From Salipiger marinus (GTDB lineage: Bacteria > Pseudomonadota > Alphaproteobacteria > Rhodobacterales > Rhodobacteraceae), in NCBI RefSeq assembly GCF_900100085.1, contig NZ_FNEJ01000011.1:1-64000 (forward strand): a DNA stretch of 64,000 nt. The letters are read 5' to 3'. The first letter of the stretch is position 1. Every line of letters starts with the position of its first letter. The translations under genes were made by a program, and so were the position numbers. The notes beneath the pieces are model-generated. The model did not search any database. It had not been told where the DNA came from and was given only the letters and a program-made list of their open reading frames with translations. This document shows, piece after piece, positions 20,394 through 30,996 of the stretch.

Positions 20394-21431
20394 TTATGCT
20401 CCCGTGGTCCAGCGGGCGAAGATGCCCCAGAACCAGCCGAATTTTGCCGCGAAGGCCACGAACACCACCCAGACCAGGCTGAACGGAAGGAAGACCTTCC
20501 AGCCAAGCCGCATCAGCTGGTCGTAGCGGTAGCGGGGGGTGATCGCCTTCACCATCGCGAAGACGAAGAAGAAGAAGGCCATCTTGCCGACCATCCACAG
20601 CGCGCCGTCCGGCAGGCCCGGGATGGGCGAGAGCCAGCCGCCGAAGAACAGCAGCGAGGTCAGCGCGCACATCAGGAAGATGGCGATGTATTCACCGGCC
20701 ATGAACAGCAGGAAGGGCGTGGCGGAATATTCCACCTGATAGCCCGCCACCAGTTCCGATTCCGCTTCCGGCAGGTCGAAGGGCGGGCGGTTGGTTTCCG
20801 CCAGCGCCGAGATGAAGAACAGGAAGACCATCGGGAAATGCGGCAGCCAGTACCAGCCGAAGAAGCCGAAGCCGGTATCCTGCGCGCCCACGATATGGCC
20901 GAAATTCATCGACCCGGTGGAGATGATCACGCCGATGATGATGAGCCCGATCGACACCTCGTAAGAGATCATCTGCGCCGCAGAGCGCAGCGAGCCAAGG
21001 AACGGGTATTTGGAGTTGGACGCCCAGCCCCCCATGATCACGCCATACACTTCCAGCGAAGAAATGGCGAAGACGTAAAGGATGGCCACGTTGATATCCG
21101 CCAGCACCCAGCCGTCGGAGAACGGGATCACCGCCCATGCGATCATGGCCATGACGAAGGAAATCATCGGCGCCAGCAGGAAGACGGTCTTGTCAGACCC
21201 CGCCGGGATCACCACTTCCTTGACGACGTATTTCAGCGCGTCGGCCACGGATTGCAGGATGCCAAAGGCCCCCACCACGTTGGGTCCGCGGCGCATCTGC
21301 ACGGCGGCCCAGATCTTGCGGTCGCCATAGACCAGAAACAACAGCGAGATCATCACGAAGGCCACGACCGCAAGCGATTGCGCGAGCACTATGATGAAGA
21401 TGCCGAAGGGGGTTGCGAAGAAGTCTGCCAT
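20394..21431 (-). CDS. nuoH: NADH-quinone oxidoreductase subunit H
   Basis: Membrane subunit forming the quinone site and joining the two arms of complex I. 345 residues, eight predicted helices. Family sites are [21 protein letters not shown] and [25 protein letters not shown] 21429-21431 ([10 protein letters not shown]) was chosen over an in-frame TTG one codon upstream because GAGGGACACTTG gives proper ribosome-site spacing. Confidence 0.97.
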   Translation of the reverse strand: MADFFATPFGIFIIVLAQSLAVVAFVMISLLFLVYGDRKIWAAVQMRRGPNVVGAFGILQSVADALKYVVKEVVIPAGSDKTVFLLAPMISFVMAMIAWAVIPFSDGWVLADINVAILYVFAISSLEVYGVIMGGWASNSKYPFLGSLRSAAQMISYEVSIGLIIIGVIISTGSMNFGHIVGAQDTGFGFFGWYWLPHFPMVFLFFISALAETNRPPFDLPEAESELVAGYQVEYSATPFLLFMAGEYIAIFLMCALTSLLFFGGWLSPIPGLPDGALWMVGKMAFFFFVFAMVKAITPRYRYDQLMRLGWKVFLPFSLVWVVFVAFAAKFGWFWGIFARWTTGA

Positions 21432-21441
21432 CAAGTGTCCC

Positions 21442-21834
21442 TCACACCATCGGTATTCCGTTCTCGGCGCAGGCTGCGGCGACGACTTCCGCGTCGATCG
21501 TCTTCAGCCCGCGGGGTAGCGCCGCCGAGATGGTGTAAACAGCATCTCCGCGCCAGAGGCCACCCTCTTCCGACACATTCGTCCGCAGATGACGCGCGAA
21601 TCCGTAACCACGGATCAACGCATACTGCGCCGCAGCGCATTCTGCGTAATTTTCCAGATCGCCCGTGTCGCGCGCGCCACGCATCGACACAAGAAAGCTG
21701 ACCAGATCGCCATCCAGCAGCCGCGTTTCCACCCCCTGATACTGCGGCGCAAACGGCGCCTCCGCCTGCGGGGAGCTTTCCTCGCAGGCGGTCAGCGCGA
21801 TCAGCGCGATCAGAGGACAGGCGCTGCGCCACAT
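21442..21834 (-). CDS. Small lipoprotein gene between nuoG and nuoH
   Basis: 130 residues with a lipoprotein signal: hydrophobic [11 protein letters not shown], Cys17 being the expected lipidated residue, then a polar spacer. The mature part (about 113 residues) contains [17 protein letters not shown] and a C-terminal [12 protein letters not shown], giving several cysteines that could pair in the periplasm. No family recognised. It fits exactly between nuoG (3 bases) and nuoH (10 bases), so it belongs to the operon. Confidence 0.75.
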   Translation of the reverse strand: MWRSACPLIALIALTACEESSPQAEAPFAPQYQGVETRLLDGDLVSFLVSMRGARDTGDLENYAECAAAQYALIRGYGFARHLRTNVSEEGGLWRGDAVYTISAALPRGLKTIDAEVVAAACAENGIPMV

Positions 21835-21837
21835 GGC

Positions 21838-23826
21838 TTACTCGGCAGCCAGCGGCGCGCTGCGGCGGGCCTTCGCATTGGCGGAAAGCTCTGCCATCAG
21901 CACCGAGGCGCGGGCGATGGGGTTGCTCAGCCAGAAGTCCTTGACCGCAGGGCGGAAGGCGGCATCGCCCAGCTTGTCCGTCTCCAGCGGCTGCCAGTCG
22001 TTTTCCGGCACCACGTCGATGGCGGCCAGATGCGGCACATCCGCCACCAGCTTCTGGCGCAGCTGCGCAAGGCTGTCCCAAGGCTGGGTCGCCCCGATCT
22101 CCGCCGAGAGCGCGCGCAGGATGGCCCAGTTTTCCTTGGCCTCCCCCGGCGCATAGCCCGCGCGCAGCGCCAGCTGCGGACGGCCTTCGGTGTTCACGAA
22201 GAGCCCGTTTTCTTCGGTATAGGCGGCCCCCGGCAGGATCACGTCGGCACGATGCGCGCCCCGGTCACCATGGCTGCCCTGATAGATCACGAAGGCCCCG
22301 GGCGCGATGTCGATCTCGTCGGCGCCAAGGTTGTAGATCACGTCGGCGCCCTCGACCGCGGCGGCAAGCCCGCCTTCGGTCACGGCGCCCACATCCAGCG
22401 CCCCCACGCGCGAGGCGGCGGTGTGCAGCACCAGAACCCGGCCCGACAGCGCCATGCAGGCGGCCAGCACGGCGGCGCCATCGGCCTCATTCAGCGCGCC
22501 CTGCCCCACGATGACAATTGCGCCCTCGCCCGCCTTGGCCTTGGACAGTGCGGCACGGTCGGTGCCCAGATGGGTCGCGTCATAGGTCAGATCCGCCATC
22601 TGCCCGACAAGGCTGACTTCGGCGCCATGGATCCACGCCTTGCGGATGCGCGCGTTCAGCACCGGCGCCTCGTCGCGCGGGTTGGTGCCGACCAGAATGA
22701 TCTCGGAGGCGGTGTCGATGTCTTCGATCGTCACGTTGCCGACATAGGCCGAGCGGTTGCCCGCAGGCAGGCGCGCGCCATCGGTGCGGCATTCCACCGA
22801 TCCGCCCTGCCCCTCGACCAGCGCCTTCAGCGCATAGGCGGCCTCGACCGGGGTCAGATCGCCGACCAGACCGGCCAGCTTCTTGGCGCCCTTGATTGCA
22901 CCGGCGGCGGCTGCCAGCGCCTCGGGCCATGTGGCCGGGCGCAGCTTGCCGTCAACGCGGATATAGGGCCGGTCCAGCCGCTGCCGCCGCAGCCCGTCCC
23001 AGACAAAGCGCGTCTTGTCGGAAATCCATTCCTCGTTCACGCCATCATGGTTGCGCGGCAGGAAGCGCATGACTTCGCGGCCCTTGGTGTCGACCCGGAT
23101 GTTCGACCCCAGCGCATCCATCACGTCGACGGATTCGGTCTTGGTCAGTTCCCACGGACGCGCGGTGAAGGCATAGGGCTTGCTGACCAGCGCGCCCACC
23201 GGGCACAGGTCGATGATATTGCCCTGCAGGTTCGAATCCAGCGTCTGGTTGAGGTAGGAGGTGATCTCCGCATCCTCGCCGCGCCCGGTCTGGCCCATCT
23301 GGGTGATCCCCGCCACCTCGGTGGTAAAGCGCACGCAGCGCGTGCAGGAGATGCAGCGCGTCATATGGGTTTCGACCAGCGGCCCGAGGTTCAGATCCTC
23401 GGTCGCGCGCTTGGGTTCGCGATAGCGCGAGAAATCCACGCCATAGGCCATGGCCTGATCCTGCAGGTCGCATTCGCCGCCCTGATCGCAGATCGGGCAG
23501 TCCAGCGGGTGGTTGATGAGCAGGAACTCCATCACCCCCTCGCGCGCCTTCTTGACCATGGGCGAATTGGTCTTGACCACCGGCGGCTGGCCCTCGGGCC
23601 CGGGCCGCAGGTCGCGCACCTGCATCGCGCAGGAGGCCGCAGGCTTGGGCGGCCCGCCCACCACCTCGACAAGGCACATGCGGCAGTTGCCGGCGATCGA
23701 CAGCCGCTCGTGATAGCAGAACCGCGGCACCTCGATGCCCGCCTGCTCGCAGGCCTGGATCAGGGTCAGCGCCCCGTCCACTTCCACTTCCTTGCCGTCA
23801 ATGATGATCTTACGCAGGTTGGTCAT
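21838..23826 (-). CDS. nuoG: NADH-quinone oxidoreductase subunit G
   Basis: Large Fe-S subunit of the peripheral arm. The 662-residue protein has the N-terminal ferredoxin-like domain with a [2Fe-2S] site ([15 protein letters not shown], then a fourth Cys). The His-ligated site [14 protein letters not shown] and the [4Fe-4S] site RCISCTRC follow. The molybdopterin-oxidoreductase-like fold behind them lacks cofactor-binding features, as is usual. ATG 23824-23826 ([11 protein letters not shown]) was preferred over ATG 23830-23832 because GGGAAG lies six bases before it. Confidence 0.97.
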   Translation of the reverse strand: MTNLRKIIIDGKEVEVDGALTLIQACEQAGIEVPRFCYHERLSIAGNCRMCLVEVVGGPPKPAASCAMQVRDLRPGPEGQPPVVKTNSPMVKKAREGVMEFLLINHPLDCPICDQGGECDLQDQAMAYGVDFSRYREPKRATEDLNLGPLVETHMTRCISCTRCVRFTTEVAGITQMGQTGRGEDAEITSYLNQTLDSNLQGNIIDLCPVGALVSKPYAFTARPWELTKTESVDVMDALGSNIRVDTKGREVMRFLPRNHDGVNEEWISDKTRFVWDGLRRQRLDRPYIRVDGKLRPATWPEALAAAAGAIKGAKKLAGLVGDLTPVEAAYALKALVEGQGGSVECRTDGARLPAGNRSAYVGNVTIEDIDTASEIILVGTNPRDEAPVLNARIRKAWIHGAEVSLVGQMADLTYDATHLGTDRAALSKAKAGEGAIVIVGQGALNEADGAAVLAACMALSGRVLVLHTAASRVGALDVGAVTEGGLAAAVEGADVIYNLGADEIDIAPGAFVIYQGSHGDRGAHRADVILPGAAYTEENGLFVNTEGRPQLALRAGYAPGEAKENWAILRALSAEIGATQPWDSLAQLRQKLVADVPHLAAIDVVPENDWQPLETDKLGDAAFRPAVKDFWLSNPIARASVLMAELSANAKARRSAPLAAE

Positions 23827-23914
23827 TGGCATCTTCCCATGACAGGTGTTGCACGCGACGCCCCCGCCGCCACCGCCGCAGAGGCGTCCGGGGCTTTGCG
23901 CGTCGCGTGCCGCA

Positions 23915-24334
23915 TCAGTTTTCCCTCAGCAGCAGCCCGATCCGGCTGCCCCTGGCAATTTCCTCGCGCCCGACCCGGCAGTAGCCCTCGGCCACGCCCG
24001 GCGTCGCGCCGCGTGCCTGAAGCCATGCTTCGCCTTCGGCGCGCATTTTCCGTTTCTCGGATTTCGAGGTCACGTAGGACTCGATCTCCTTGTCGCTGTA
24101 GCCCAAGGCCCGCGCCTGCCCCTTCAGCCGGTTCAGATAGCTGAAGGCGCTGATCATCCGCGCGCTGATGCCGCTGCATTTGTTGCGGATCTCGTCGGCG
24201 ATCCCCACGGCCAGCAGCCCGTCGTGAATCTCCGCCACCTCGCTCAGCGGCGGCCGGGTCTGGGCCTCCGTCGTGGCGGGCAGGCCCGCCGCACCCAGCA
24301 TCGCGGCAAGGGCAATAGGGGTCCATCTGCGCAT
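23915..24334 (-). CDS. DUF5333 domain protein with signal peptide
   Basis: 139 residues. An N-terminal signal peptide ([21 protein letters not shown]) is followed by a helical domain with two conserved-looking cysteines ([13 protein letters not shown] and [15 protein letters not shown]). I match it to DUF5333, which I recall as a Rhodobacterales family found among nuo genes. A periplasmic location is expected. It lies 88 bases upstream of nuoG and 128 bases after the preceding lipoprotein gene. Function unknown. Confidence 0.75.
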   Translation of the reverse strand: MRRWTPIALAAMLGAAGLPATTEAQTRPPLSEVAEIHDGLLAVGIADEIRNKCSGISARMISAFSYLNRLKGQARALGYSDKEIESYVTSKSEKRKMRAEGEAWLQARGATPGVAEGYCRVGREEIARGSRIGLLLREN

Positions 24335-24462
24335 GTCATGTCTCCGGTTATGGATGAGCCCGCCCGCGCGCGCGCGGCAGGCCCTCCGCCGGAATGTGGG
24401 CACTGGGGCCATGGTCATGCAATAACCACCCCCGTAACCCGTTGAAATGCGCGCAAACTCCG

Positions 24463-24810
24463 TCATCCGGCGCAGCGCCCCCGCAGGCTCAGCGTGCCAT
24501 CGCTCGCCACCAGCTGTGCGGGCGGCGTGTCGGGGCCGACCTGCCACTGGATGTCGGAATTGCCGATATAGGTGATGCAGTAGCGCACGCCTTCGTATTC
24601 CGCCGCCAGCACCGCGCCTTCAAGCGCGGGCGTGGCATTGCGCACCGTGGCGACAAAGCTCGCCCGGTCCTCTTTCGAGGCCCGGACATCGGAGCGGAAC
24701 TTCACCCCGTTGAACACCGGCGCGTCACGGCTGGCGCCGCAGGCGGTCAGCGTCAGACCCGCCAGCGCCGTCAGGCAGAGCAGAAAGGAGGGGCTACGGC
24801 GCATGGTCAT
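24463..24810 (-). CDS. Small lipoprotein coupled to nuoF
   Basis: 115 residues with a clear lipobox ([13 protein letters not shown], Cys24). The mature part has a strand-rich look ([39 protein letters not shown]). The ATG at 24808-24810 overlaps the nuoF stop as ATGA, so it must be translated with nuoF. No family recognised. The product would sit in the periplasm or outer membrane, opposite NuoF, which is cytoplasmic. Confidence 0.75.
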   Translation of the reverse strand: MTMRRSPSFLLCLTALAGLTLTACGASRDAPVFNGVKFRSDVRASKEDRASFVATVRNATPALEGAVLAAEYEGVRYCITYIGNSDIQWQVGPDTPPAQLVASDGTLSLRGRCAG

Positions 24811-26105
24811 TCCGCCGCCATCGCGCCCATGCGCCCGGTCTTCTGCGCCTTGATCCGGTCCTCGATCTCTTCGCGGAAGTTGCGGATCAGGCCCTGGATC
24901 GGCCATGCCGCCGCGTCGCCAAGCGCGCAGATGGTGTGGCCCTCGACCTGCTTGGTCACCTGGAACAGCATGTCGATTTCTTCGACCTCGGCCTCGCCGC
25001 GCACCAGTCGGTCCATGACGCGCATCATCCAGCCGGTGCCTTCGCGGCAGGGCGTACACTGGCCGCAGCTTTCATGCTTGTAGAATTTCGACAGCCGCCA
25101 GATCGCCTTGATGATGTCGGTCTGCTTGTCCATCACGATCACCGCCGCCGTGCCAAGGCCGGAGCCCAGTTCGCCGCGCAGGTAATCGAAATCCATCACC
25201 GCGTCACGCATCTTTTCGCCGCGCACGCAGGGCACCGACGATCCGCCCGGGATCACCGCCAGCAGGTTGTCCCAGCCGCCGCGGATGCCGCCGCAATGCG
25301 TCTCGATCAGCTCTTCAAAGCTGATCGACATCGCCTCTTCGACCACGCAGGGCCGGTTGACATGGCCAGAGATCGCAAACAGCTTGGTGCCCGCATTGTT
25401 CTGGCGGCCAAAGCCCGCGAACCAGGCGGCGCCCCGGCGCAGGATCGTCGGCGCCACCGCGATGGATTCCACGTTGTTCACCGTGGTCGGGCAGCCATAA
25501 AGCCCCGCGCCCGCCGGGAATGGCGGCTTCATCCGCGGCATGCCCTTCTTGCCCTCAAGGCTTTCCAGAAGCGCTGTTTCCTCGCCGCAGATATAGGCGC
25601 CCGCGCCGTGATGCAGGTAAAGGTCGAAATCCCAGCCCGATCCGGCAGCGTTCGGGCCAAGCAGACCCGCGTCATAGGCTTCGTCGATGGCGGCCTGCAG
25701 CGCTTCCTTCTCGCGGATATATTCGCCGCGGATATAGATGTAGCAGGCATGGGCCTGCATCGCGAAGCTGGCGATCAGGCAGCCTTCGATCAGCGTATGC
25801 GGATCGTGGCGCATGATCTCCCGGTCCTTGCAGGTGCCCGGCTCGGATTCATCCGCATTGACCACCAGATAGGACGGGCGGCCATCGGATTCCTTCGGCA
25901 TGAAGGACCATTTGAGCCCGGTGGGAAAGCCCGCGCCACCGCGCCCGCGCAGCCCCGAGGCCTTCATCTCGTTGATGATCCAGTCCCGGCCCTTGGCGAG
26001 CAGCCCGGCGGTGCCATCCCAATGGCCGCGCTTCCGTGCCCCCGCGAGCGAGCGGTCGTGCATGCCGTAGAGATTGGTGAAAATCCGATCTTCGTCCTTC
26101 AGCAT
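24807..26105 (-). CDS. nuoF: NADH-quinone oxidoreductase subunit F
   Basis: NADH-oxidising subunit of complex I. It binds FMN ([18 protein letters not shown]), NADH ([21 protein letters not shown] region) and the [4Fe-4S] cluster N3 ([15 protein letters not shown]). 432 residues, the usual length. It is preceded by DUF5337 with four bases between and followed by a coupled lipoprotein gene. Confidence 0.98.
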   Translation of the reverse strand: MLKDEDRIFTNLYGMHDRSLAGARKRGHWDGTAGLLAKGRDWIINEMKASGLRGRGGAGFPTGLKWSFMPKESDGRPSYLVVNADESEPGTCKDREIMRHDPHTLIEGCLIASFAMQAHACYIYIRGEYIREKEALQAAIDEAYDAGLLGPNAAGSGWDFDLYLHHGAGAYICGEETALLESLEGKKGMPRMKPPFPAGAGLYGCPTTVNNVESIAVAPTILRRGAAWFAGFGRQNNAGTKLFAISGHVNRPCVVEEAMSISFEELIETHCGGIRGGWDNLLAVIPGGSSVPCVRGEKMRDAVMDFDYLRGELGSGLGTAAVIVMDKQTDIIKAIWRLSKFYKHESCGQCTPCREGTGWMMRVMDRLVRGEAEVEEIDMLFQVTKQVEGHTICALGDAAAWPIQGLIRNFREEIEDRIKAQKTGRMGAMAAE

Positions 26106-26109
26106 CTCT

Positions 26110-26328
26110 TCAGTCCTTGTCCTTCTGACGCGCCCGCCAGAGCCCGTAAATCATCCAGATCGCCGTCCCGAACCCGGCCAGTGCCGCCAGGTCGAAGAAA
26201 GCCCTCGTGCGCTGGGGCCATCCCAGCAGCTCGCCCGCAGCCGTGGCGGCGATCCAGGCCAGGCCGGTTCCGGCAATCACAAGCGCGATGACGCGCCCCT
26301 GCCGGTTGTGCTTGTCCTGCCCGTTCAT
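26110..26328 (-). CDS. DUF5337 two-helix membrane protein
   Basis: 72 residues with two transmembrane helices ([20 protein letters not shown] and [20 protein letters not shown]) and a charged C-terminus (RARQKDKD). I match it to DUF5337, a small family seen in Rhodobacterales nuo operons. The ATG at 26326-26328 was chosen from the start of the hydrophilic N-terminus; the frame is open further upstream but with poor character. It lies four bases before nuoF. A role near the membrane arm of complex I is inference from position. Confidence 0.72.
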   Translation of the reverse strand: MNGQDKHNRQGRVIALVIAGTGLAWIAATAAGELLGWPQRTRAFFDLAALAGFGTAIWMIYGLWRARQKDKD

Positions 26329-26481
26329 GCCCGGTCCGGCCTCTTGTTGCGGCGCGCCAAGGGCGCGACCTGTCGTTTTCCTGCAGCGCTCAGCGCCTGC
26401 CCACATCCCGGGGGCACGACGCCACTCCGGCAGAGCCCTCGCGGCGCGACCATAACAGATCGCCCCGCCAGCGTCCCGCCC

Positions 26482-27633
26482 TCACGCCTCGGCGTCGCCG
26501 TTCTCGCCCGTCTCGCCCGAAGCCAGAGCCTTGGCCTGCGGGATCCATTCATCGCGCGAGGCGCGGCCCTTGAAGCCCGGCAGGTTCTCGTCGACCCATG
26601 CCAGTTCCGCCTCGCTCCAGCCCGCGATCTGGTCGAAATGGAAAAAGCCCATCTCGTTGAGCATCACCTCAAGCTTCGGCCCAACGCCCTTGATCCGCTT
26701 CAGATCGTCGGCCCCACCTTCGCGCGGCGCCTCCAGCGTGGCAGGCTTCTGCCCCGCCTCCGCCGCGTCCTGCGACGGTTCGGTGGAGGGCGCATCGGTG
26801 GTCACGCGCGCATCATCGGTCACCGGCGCCTCGCGCTTGTCGATGCCCGTCGCATCGGCGCTGGCGCCAGCGGACAGCTGCGGTTCATGCACATCGGGCG
26901 CGTCGGTATCGCCCACCTCGTGCGAGCGGTCATGCCACGGCGTGCGCAGCGGCACTTCGGTGCCATCGATGCGCTTCAGCGTGTCGCCGATGTCATGGGC
27001 AAGCTGCACCGAGGCGTTGCGGGGCTCGCGCCCCTCTTCATGCGCCACCAGCGAGGTCAGCCCGCCGAGCGGTTCCGAGGCATAGCGGCCATTCTGCGGA
27101 CCCGGCAGCGGCACCTTGCCTGCCGCCATCTCGTCGATCATCTCGGCGAGCCGCGCCGCGGTCAGATCCTCGTAATAATCCTTGCCGATCTGGGCCATGG
27201 GCGCGTTGGCGCAGGATCCGAGGCATTCCACCTCTTCCCATGAAAACCGGCCATCGTCGGAGAGCATATGCGCCTTGGGCGCGATCTTTTCCTTGCAGAC
27301 GCCAATCAGATCCTCGGCGCCGCAGATCATGCAGGACAGGGTGCCGCAGACCTGAATATGCGCAACGCTGCCAACGGGTTGCAGCTGGAACATGAAGTAG
27401 AACGTGGCCACTTCCAGCGCGCGGATATAGGCCATGCCCAGCATCTGGGCCACGGCCTCGATCGCGGGCCGGGTCAGCCAACCTTCCTGTTCCTGAGCCC
27501 GCCACAGCAGCGGAATGATCGCGCTGGCCTGCCGTCCCTCGGGATATTTGGTGATCTGCGCCTCCGCCCAAGCCAGGTTGGCGGGCGTGAAGGCGAAGCT
27601 GGCGGGCTGTTCGGGATGAAGACGTCGCAGCAT
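26482..27633 (-). CDS. nuoE: NADH-quinone oxidoreductase subunit E with long C-terminal extension
   Basis: Thioredoxin-fold [2Fe-2S] subunit of complex I. The conventional part is about residues 1-200, with ligands in [10 protein letters not shown] (first pair) and [10 protein letters not shown] (second pair). The protein is 383 residues, roughly twice the E. coli length. Residues 200-305 form a low-complexity, Asp/Ala/Pro-rich linker, and 309-375 form a compact domain ([20 protein letters not shown] ... [20 protein letters not shown]) that looks like a helix-hairpin-helix module. I recall similar tails in related Rhodobacterales NuoE. Their role is unknown. Confidence 0.95.
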   Translation of the reverse strand: MLRRLHPEQPASFAFTPANLAWAEAQITKYPEGRQASAIIPLLWRAQEQEGWLTRPAIEAVAQMLGMAYIRALEVATFYFMFQLQPVGSVAHIQVCGTLSCMICGAEDLIGVCKEKIAPKAHMLSDDGRFSWEEVECLGSCANAPMAQIGKDYYEDLTAARLAEMIDEMAAGKVPLPGPQNGRYASEPLGGLTSLVAHEEGREPRNASVQLAHDIGDTLKRIDGTEVPLRTPWHDRSHEVGDTDAPDVHEPQLSAGASADATGIDKREAPVTDDARVTTDAPSTEPSQDAAEAGQKPATLEAPREGGADDLKRIKGVGPKLEVMLNEMGFFHFDQIAGWSEAELAWVDENLPGFKGRASRDEWIPQAKALASGETGENGDAEA

Positions 27634-27722
27634 GTCAAACGGACCTTCGGTTCCTGTCTGGGGCCGGGCCCAGCGGGGCCGCGGCGTTCGGACGGGGGCT
27701 TGGCACCCCGCCGCTCTGTAAC

Positions 27723-28037
27723 TTACCCGGCAGCGGGCGCCGGGGAGGACGGGACGGGGGCGCAGGCGCCGGTGATCAGGCGCACGCCGCCGCTGTCAAG
27801 CCGCACGGCCTCTTCGGAGGCGACCTTGTAGGCCGCAATCTCCTGCACCAGAGCGCGTGTCTGGCCGGTCTGCAATTCCACCGGCAGGTAATCGGATTCG
27901 GTCTCGAGGCTGCAGCCGACGGAGGTCACCGCCTGATCCCACGCGGCCAGATCCTCAGGTTCGGTGCCTTCGGGGGGCATTGCGCATCCGGCCAGCAGGG
28001 CAGCGGCAAGGCAGAGCATCGGAGTGTAATTCACCAT
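27723..28037 (-). CDS. Small lipoprotein between nuoD and nuoE
   Basis: 104 residues with a lipobox ([11 protein letters not shown], Cys16) and an acidic mature part ([20 protein letters not shown]) ending in a Pro/Ala tail after ITGACAP. The two later cysteines may pair in the periplasm. Tandem ATG codons occur; 28035-28037 has better spacing to the AGGGGAAG site than 28038-28040. No family recognised. It starts 19 bases after the nuoD stop. Confidence 0.72.
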   Translation of the reverse strand: MVNYTPMLCLAAALLAGCAMPPEGTEPEDLAAWDQAVTSVGCSLETESDYLPVELQTGQTRALVQEIAAYKVASEEAVRLDSGGVRLITGACAPVPSSPAPAAG

Positions 28038-28055
28038 CATCTTCCCCTGCCCGCC

Positions 28056-29279
28056 TCAGCGGTCCACTTCGCCGAACACGATGTCCAGCGAACCCAGAAT
28101 TGCGGCCACGTCGGCCAGCTGGTGACCCCGGCACAGATAATCCATCGCCTGCAGATGCAGGAAGCCCGGCGCCCGCAGCTTTGCCCGATACGGCTTGTTG
28201 GTGCCATCCGCCACCAGATAGACGCCAAATTCGCCCTTGGGCGCCTCGACCGCGGCGTAAATTTCGCCCTCGGGAACGCGGAAGCCTTCGGTATAGAGCT
28301 TGAAGTGGTGGATGAGCGCCTCCATCGAGGTCTTCATCTCCGACCGCTTCGGCGGCGTGACCTTGCCCCGGGCCAGCACGTCGCCCTGATTTTCCGGCAT
28401 CTTCAGCATGGCGCAGGCCTGCCGCATGATCTTCACGCTTTCGCGCATTTCCGCCATGCGGACCAGATAGCGGTCGTAGCAGTCGCCATTCTTGCCGACG
28501 GGAATCTGGAAATCGAACTCGTCATAACATTCATAGGGCTGGGCGCGCCGCAGGTCCCAGGCAAAGCCAGAGCCGCGCACCATCACGCCCGAAAAGCCAT
28601 AGTCCTGAATGTCGTCTTCGGTGACGACGCCGATATCGGCATTGCGCTGCTTGAAGATGCGGTTCTCGGTCAGCAGGTCATCGATGTCCTGCAGCACGGC
28701 CGGAAAGGCCTGCGCCCAGGCATCGATATCGTCGATCAGTGCGGGCGGCAGATCCTGATGCACGCCCCCGGGACGGAAATAGGCCGCATGCAGGCGCGCG
28801 CCCGAGGCACGCTCGTAGAAGATCATCAGCTTCTCGCGTTCCTCGAAGCCCCAGAGCGGCGGCGTCAGCGCCCCCACATCCATGGCCTGCGTCGTCACGT
28901 TCAGCAGATGGTTCAGGATGCGCCCGATCTCGCAATAGAGCACGCGGATGATCGAGGCCCGTCGCGGCACCTCAACCTGACACAGCCGCTCGATCGCCAG
29001 ACACCAGGCATGTTCCTGATTCATCGTGCCGACGTAATCCAGCCGGTCGAAATAGGGCAGGTTCTGCAGATAGGTGCGGCTTTCCATCAGCTTTTCGGTG
29101 CCGCGGTGCAGCAGCCCGATATGCGGATCGCAGCGCTCGACGATCTCCCCGTCAAGCTCGAGCACCAGCCGCAGCACGCCATGCGCCGCCGGGTGCTGGG
29201 GCCCGAAGTTGATGTTGAAATTCCGGATCTTCTGCTCGCCGGTCAGGGCGTCATCAAAACCTTTGGAGCCGTCCATCAT
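28056..29279 (-). CDS. nuoD: NADH-quinone oxidoreductase subunit D
   Basis: 49-kDa-type subunit that forms the quinone-binding pocket with NuoB. 407 residues. Family marks are [36 protein letters not shown] and the C-terminal [22 protein letters not shown]. The start at tandem ATG (29277-29279) follows AAGGGGCAG. It is encoded separately from nuoC, not fused as in E. coli. A 115-base gap with two palindromes separates it from nuoC. Confidence 0.97.
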   Translation of the reverse strand: MMDGSKGFDDALTGEQKIRNFNINFGPQHPAAHGVLRLVLELDGEIVERCDPHIGLLHRGTEKLMESRTYLQNLPYFDRLDYVGTMNQEHAWCLAIERLCQVEVPRRASIIRVLYCEIGRILNHLLNVTTQAMDVGALTPPLWGFEEREKLMIFYERASGARLHAAYFRPGGVHQDLPPALIDDIDAWAQAFPAVLQDIDDLLTENRIFKQRNADIGVVTEDDIQDYGFSGVMVRGSGFAWDLRRAQPYECYDEFDFQIPVGKNGDCYDRYLVRMAEMRESVKIMRQACAMLKMPENQGDVLARGKVTPPKRSEMKTSMEALIHHFKLYTEGFRVPEGEIYAAVEAPKGEFGVYLVADGTNKPYRAKLRAPGFLHLQAMDYLCRGHQLADVAAILGSLDIVFGEVDR

Positions 29280-29307
29280 TCTGCCCCTTCTCTCACTGTT
29301 CGAGTGC

Positions 29308-29333
29308 CGAGAATTTCCGTCCGGAAATTCTCG
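29308..29333. repeat. Perfect palindrome in the nuoC-nuoD gap (copy 1)
   Basis: Twelve-base arms (CGAGAATTTCCG and its complement) around a TC spacer. It shares the design GAGA-[A/T]TTT-[C/T]CG with the neighbouring palindrome at 29355. It would fold to a strong hairpin in the nuo mRNA just ahead of the nuoD ribosome site. Confidence 0.85.
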
Positions 29334-29354
29334 ATACGGGCCCCCTGCGCCGCA

Positions 29355-29376
29355 AGATTTTTCGCACGAAAAATCT
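29355..29376. repeat. Perfect palindrome in the nuoC-nuoD gap (copy 2)
   Basis: Ten-base arms (AGATTTTTCG and its complement) around a CA spacer, 21 bases from copy 1 and built to the same pattern. Similar TTTTCG-NN-CGAAAA palindromes are, as I recall, frequent between genes in this bacterial family. Confidence 0.85.
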
Positions 29377-29394
29377 CGCTCATTCCGGAACGGG

Positions 29395-30000
29395 TCATTT
29401 TGCATCCGCCTTTTCGTCGCCGGGCAGCACGTATTGCGCCCCTTCCCACGGGGACATGAAGTCGAACTGGCGGTATTCCTGCACGAGGCTTACCGGTTCA
29501 TAGACGACGCGCTTCTGTTCTTCGTCATAGCGCACTTCGACATAGCCGGTGGTCGGAAAATCCTTGCGCAGCGGATGGCCGCGAAAGCCGTAATCCGTCA
29601 GGATGCGGCGCAGGTCGGGATGGCTGGAGAACAGGATGCCGAACATGTCGAACACCTCCCGCTCGAACCAGTTGGCCGAGGGGTGAAGCCCCGTGATCGA
29701 CGGCACCATGTCCTGCTCCCGCACGGCGATGCGCAGGCGGATGCGGTGGTTCTGGTACATCGACAGGAAATGATAGACCACGTCGAACCGCTTCGGACGC
29801 GCCGGGTAATCCACCGCGGTGATGTCCACCAGCGAGGTGAAGCGGCAGGTGGCGTCGGACTTCAGAAACTCGACCAGGCCCGCGATATTTGCAGGCGCCA
29901 CGTCGATGTTCAGCTCGCCATGCGTCACGTCCCAGCCGATCACGCAGTCGGGGCGCTTCTGTTCGATATGGCCGCCCAGTTCCTTGAGTGCTTGCGTCAT
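29395..30000 (-). CDS. nuoC: NADH-quinone oxidoreductase subunit C
   Basis: 30-kDa-type subunit of the peripheral arm. 201 residues. Family signature: [20 protein letters not shown], followed by the [15 protein letters not shown] motif. A tail ([15 protein letters not shown], polar) follows EGAQYVLPG. It lies 22 bases after nuoB. Confidence 0.97.
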   Translation of the reverse strand: MTQALKELGGHIEQKRPDCVIGWDVTHGELNIDVAPANIAGLVEFLKSDATCRFTSLVDITAVDYPARPKRFDVVYHFLSMYQNHRIRLRIAVREQDMVPSITGLHPSANWFEREVFDMFGILFSSHPDLRRILTDYGFRGHPLRKDFPTTGYVEVRYDEEQKRVVYEPVSLVQEYRQFDFMSPWEGAQYVLPGDEKADAK

Positions 30001-30022
30001 TGCTTTCTCTCCGGCCTCTGGC

Positions 30023-30640
30023 TCAGCGCACGATCGTGCCGGTGCGGCGGATTTTCTTCTGCAGCGCCATCAGGCCATACATCAGCGCTTCTGCGGTCGG
30101 CGGGCAGCCCGGCACATAGACATCCACCGGCACGATGCGGTCACAGCCGCGCACCACCGAATAGCTGTAGTGGTAATAGCCGCCGCCATTGGCGCAGGAT
30201 CCCATGGAAATGACGTAGCGCGGCTCCGGCATCTGGTCATAGACCTTGCGCAGCGCCGGGGCCATCTTGTTGGTCAGGGTGCCCGCGACGATCATCAGGT
30301 CGGACTGGCGCGGACTGGCGCGCGGTGCGGTGCCGAAACGTTCCAGATCATAGCGCGGCATCGAGGCCTGCATCATCTCGACCGCGCAGCAGGCCAGACC
30401 AAAGGTCATCCAGTGCAGCGAGCCGGTGCGCGCCCAGTTGATGACATCATCCACCGTCGTCAGCAGAAAGCCCTTGTCGGACAGTTCGCGGTTCAGCGCC
30501 TGCGTCGCCACCTCCCGGTCGCCGCCCGCCGTGGTCTGGCCATAGGGGGCCAGCGCCGAGGGGCCGCTCTTCAGCCGCGGCGCCTGATGGCCCTCGCCGT
30601 GAACCGGGGTCACCAGCGGGTCCTTGTCGGTCACTCCCAT
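30023..30640 (-). CDS. nuoB: NADH-quinone oxidoreductase subunit B
   Basis: Holds the terminal [4Fe-4S] cluster N2 that reduces quinone. 205 residues. Ligands are the tandem cysteines in [10 protein letters not shown], then [14 protein letters not shown] and [11 protein letters not shown]. The start ATG 30638-30640 ([12 protein letters not shown]) lies seven bases after AGGGG and overlaps the end of nuoA by ten bases. The N-terminal 45 residues before [14 protein letters not shown] are a polar extension typical of alphaproteobacterial and mitochondrial forms. Confidence 0.97.
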   Translation of the reverse strand: MGVTDKDPLVTPVHGEGHQAPRLKSGPSALAPYGQTTAGGDREVATQALNRELSDKGFLLTTVDDVINWARTGSLHWMTFGLACCAVEMMQASMPRYDLERFGTAPRASPRQSDLMIVAGTLTNKMAPALRKVYDQMPEPRYVISMGSCANGGGYYHYSYSVVRGCDRIVPVDVYVPGCPPTAEALMYGLMALQKKIRRTGTIVR

Positions 30641-30996
30641 TCCAGCGCCCCTTTCTTCCATTCATAGGCAAAGCCGATGGTCAGCACGCCAAGGAACACC
30701 ATCATCGACCAGAAGCCCGCCATGCTCACATCCTTGAACGCCACGGCCCAAGGGAACAGGAAGGCAATCTCCAGATCGAAGATGATGAACAGGATCGACA
30801 CCAGATAGAAGCGCACGTCGAACTTCATGCGTGCGTCATCAAAGGCGTTGAACCCGCACTCATAGGCCGAGACTTTTTCCGGATCCGGATTGCGCACCGC
30901 CAGCACGACGGCCGCAAGGATCAGCACGAGACCGAGCCCGATGGCAACGGCAAGAAAAACGAGGATGGGAAGATATTCCCGCAGCATCTCGTCCAC
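30631..30996 (-). CDS. nuoA: NADH-quinone oxidoreductase subunit A (GTG start)
   Basis: First gene of the nuo operon; a small membrane subunit with three helices. The 121-residue protein has the family core [20 protein letters not shown] and [14 protein letters not shown] at 30994-30996 was chosen because AAGGAG (31004-31009) sits seven bases ahead of it. The next ATG (30985-30987) would be 16 bases from that site. The resulting [15 protein letters not shown] fits the family's N-terminus. Confidence 0.95.
   Translation of the reverse strand: MDEMLREYLPILVFLAVAIGLGLVLILAAVVLAVRNPDPEKVSAYECGFNAFDDARMKFDVRFYLVSILFIIFDLEIAFLFPWAVAFKDVSMAGFWSMMVFLGVLTIGFAYEWKKGALEWE

Noticed and set aside
29308-29376. 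The nuoC-nuoD palindromes as a transcription terminator
   Set aside because: No T run follows either hairpin on the minus strand and essential nuo genes lie downstream; termination here would cut the operon.
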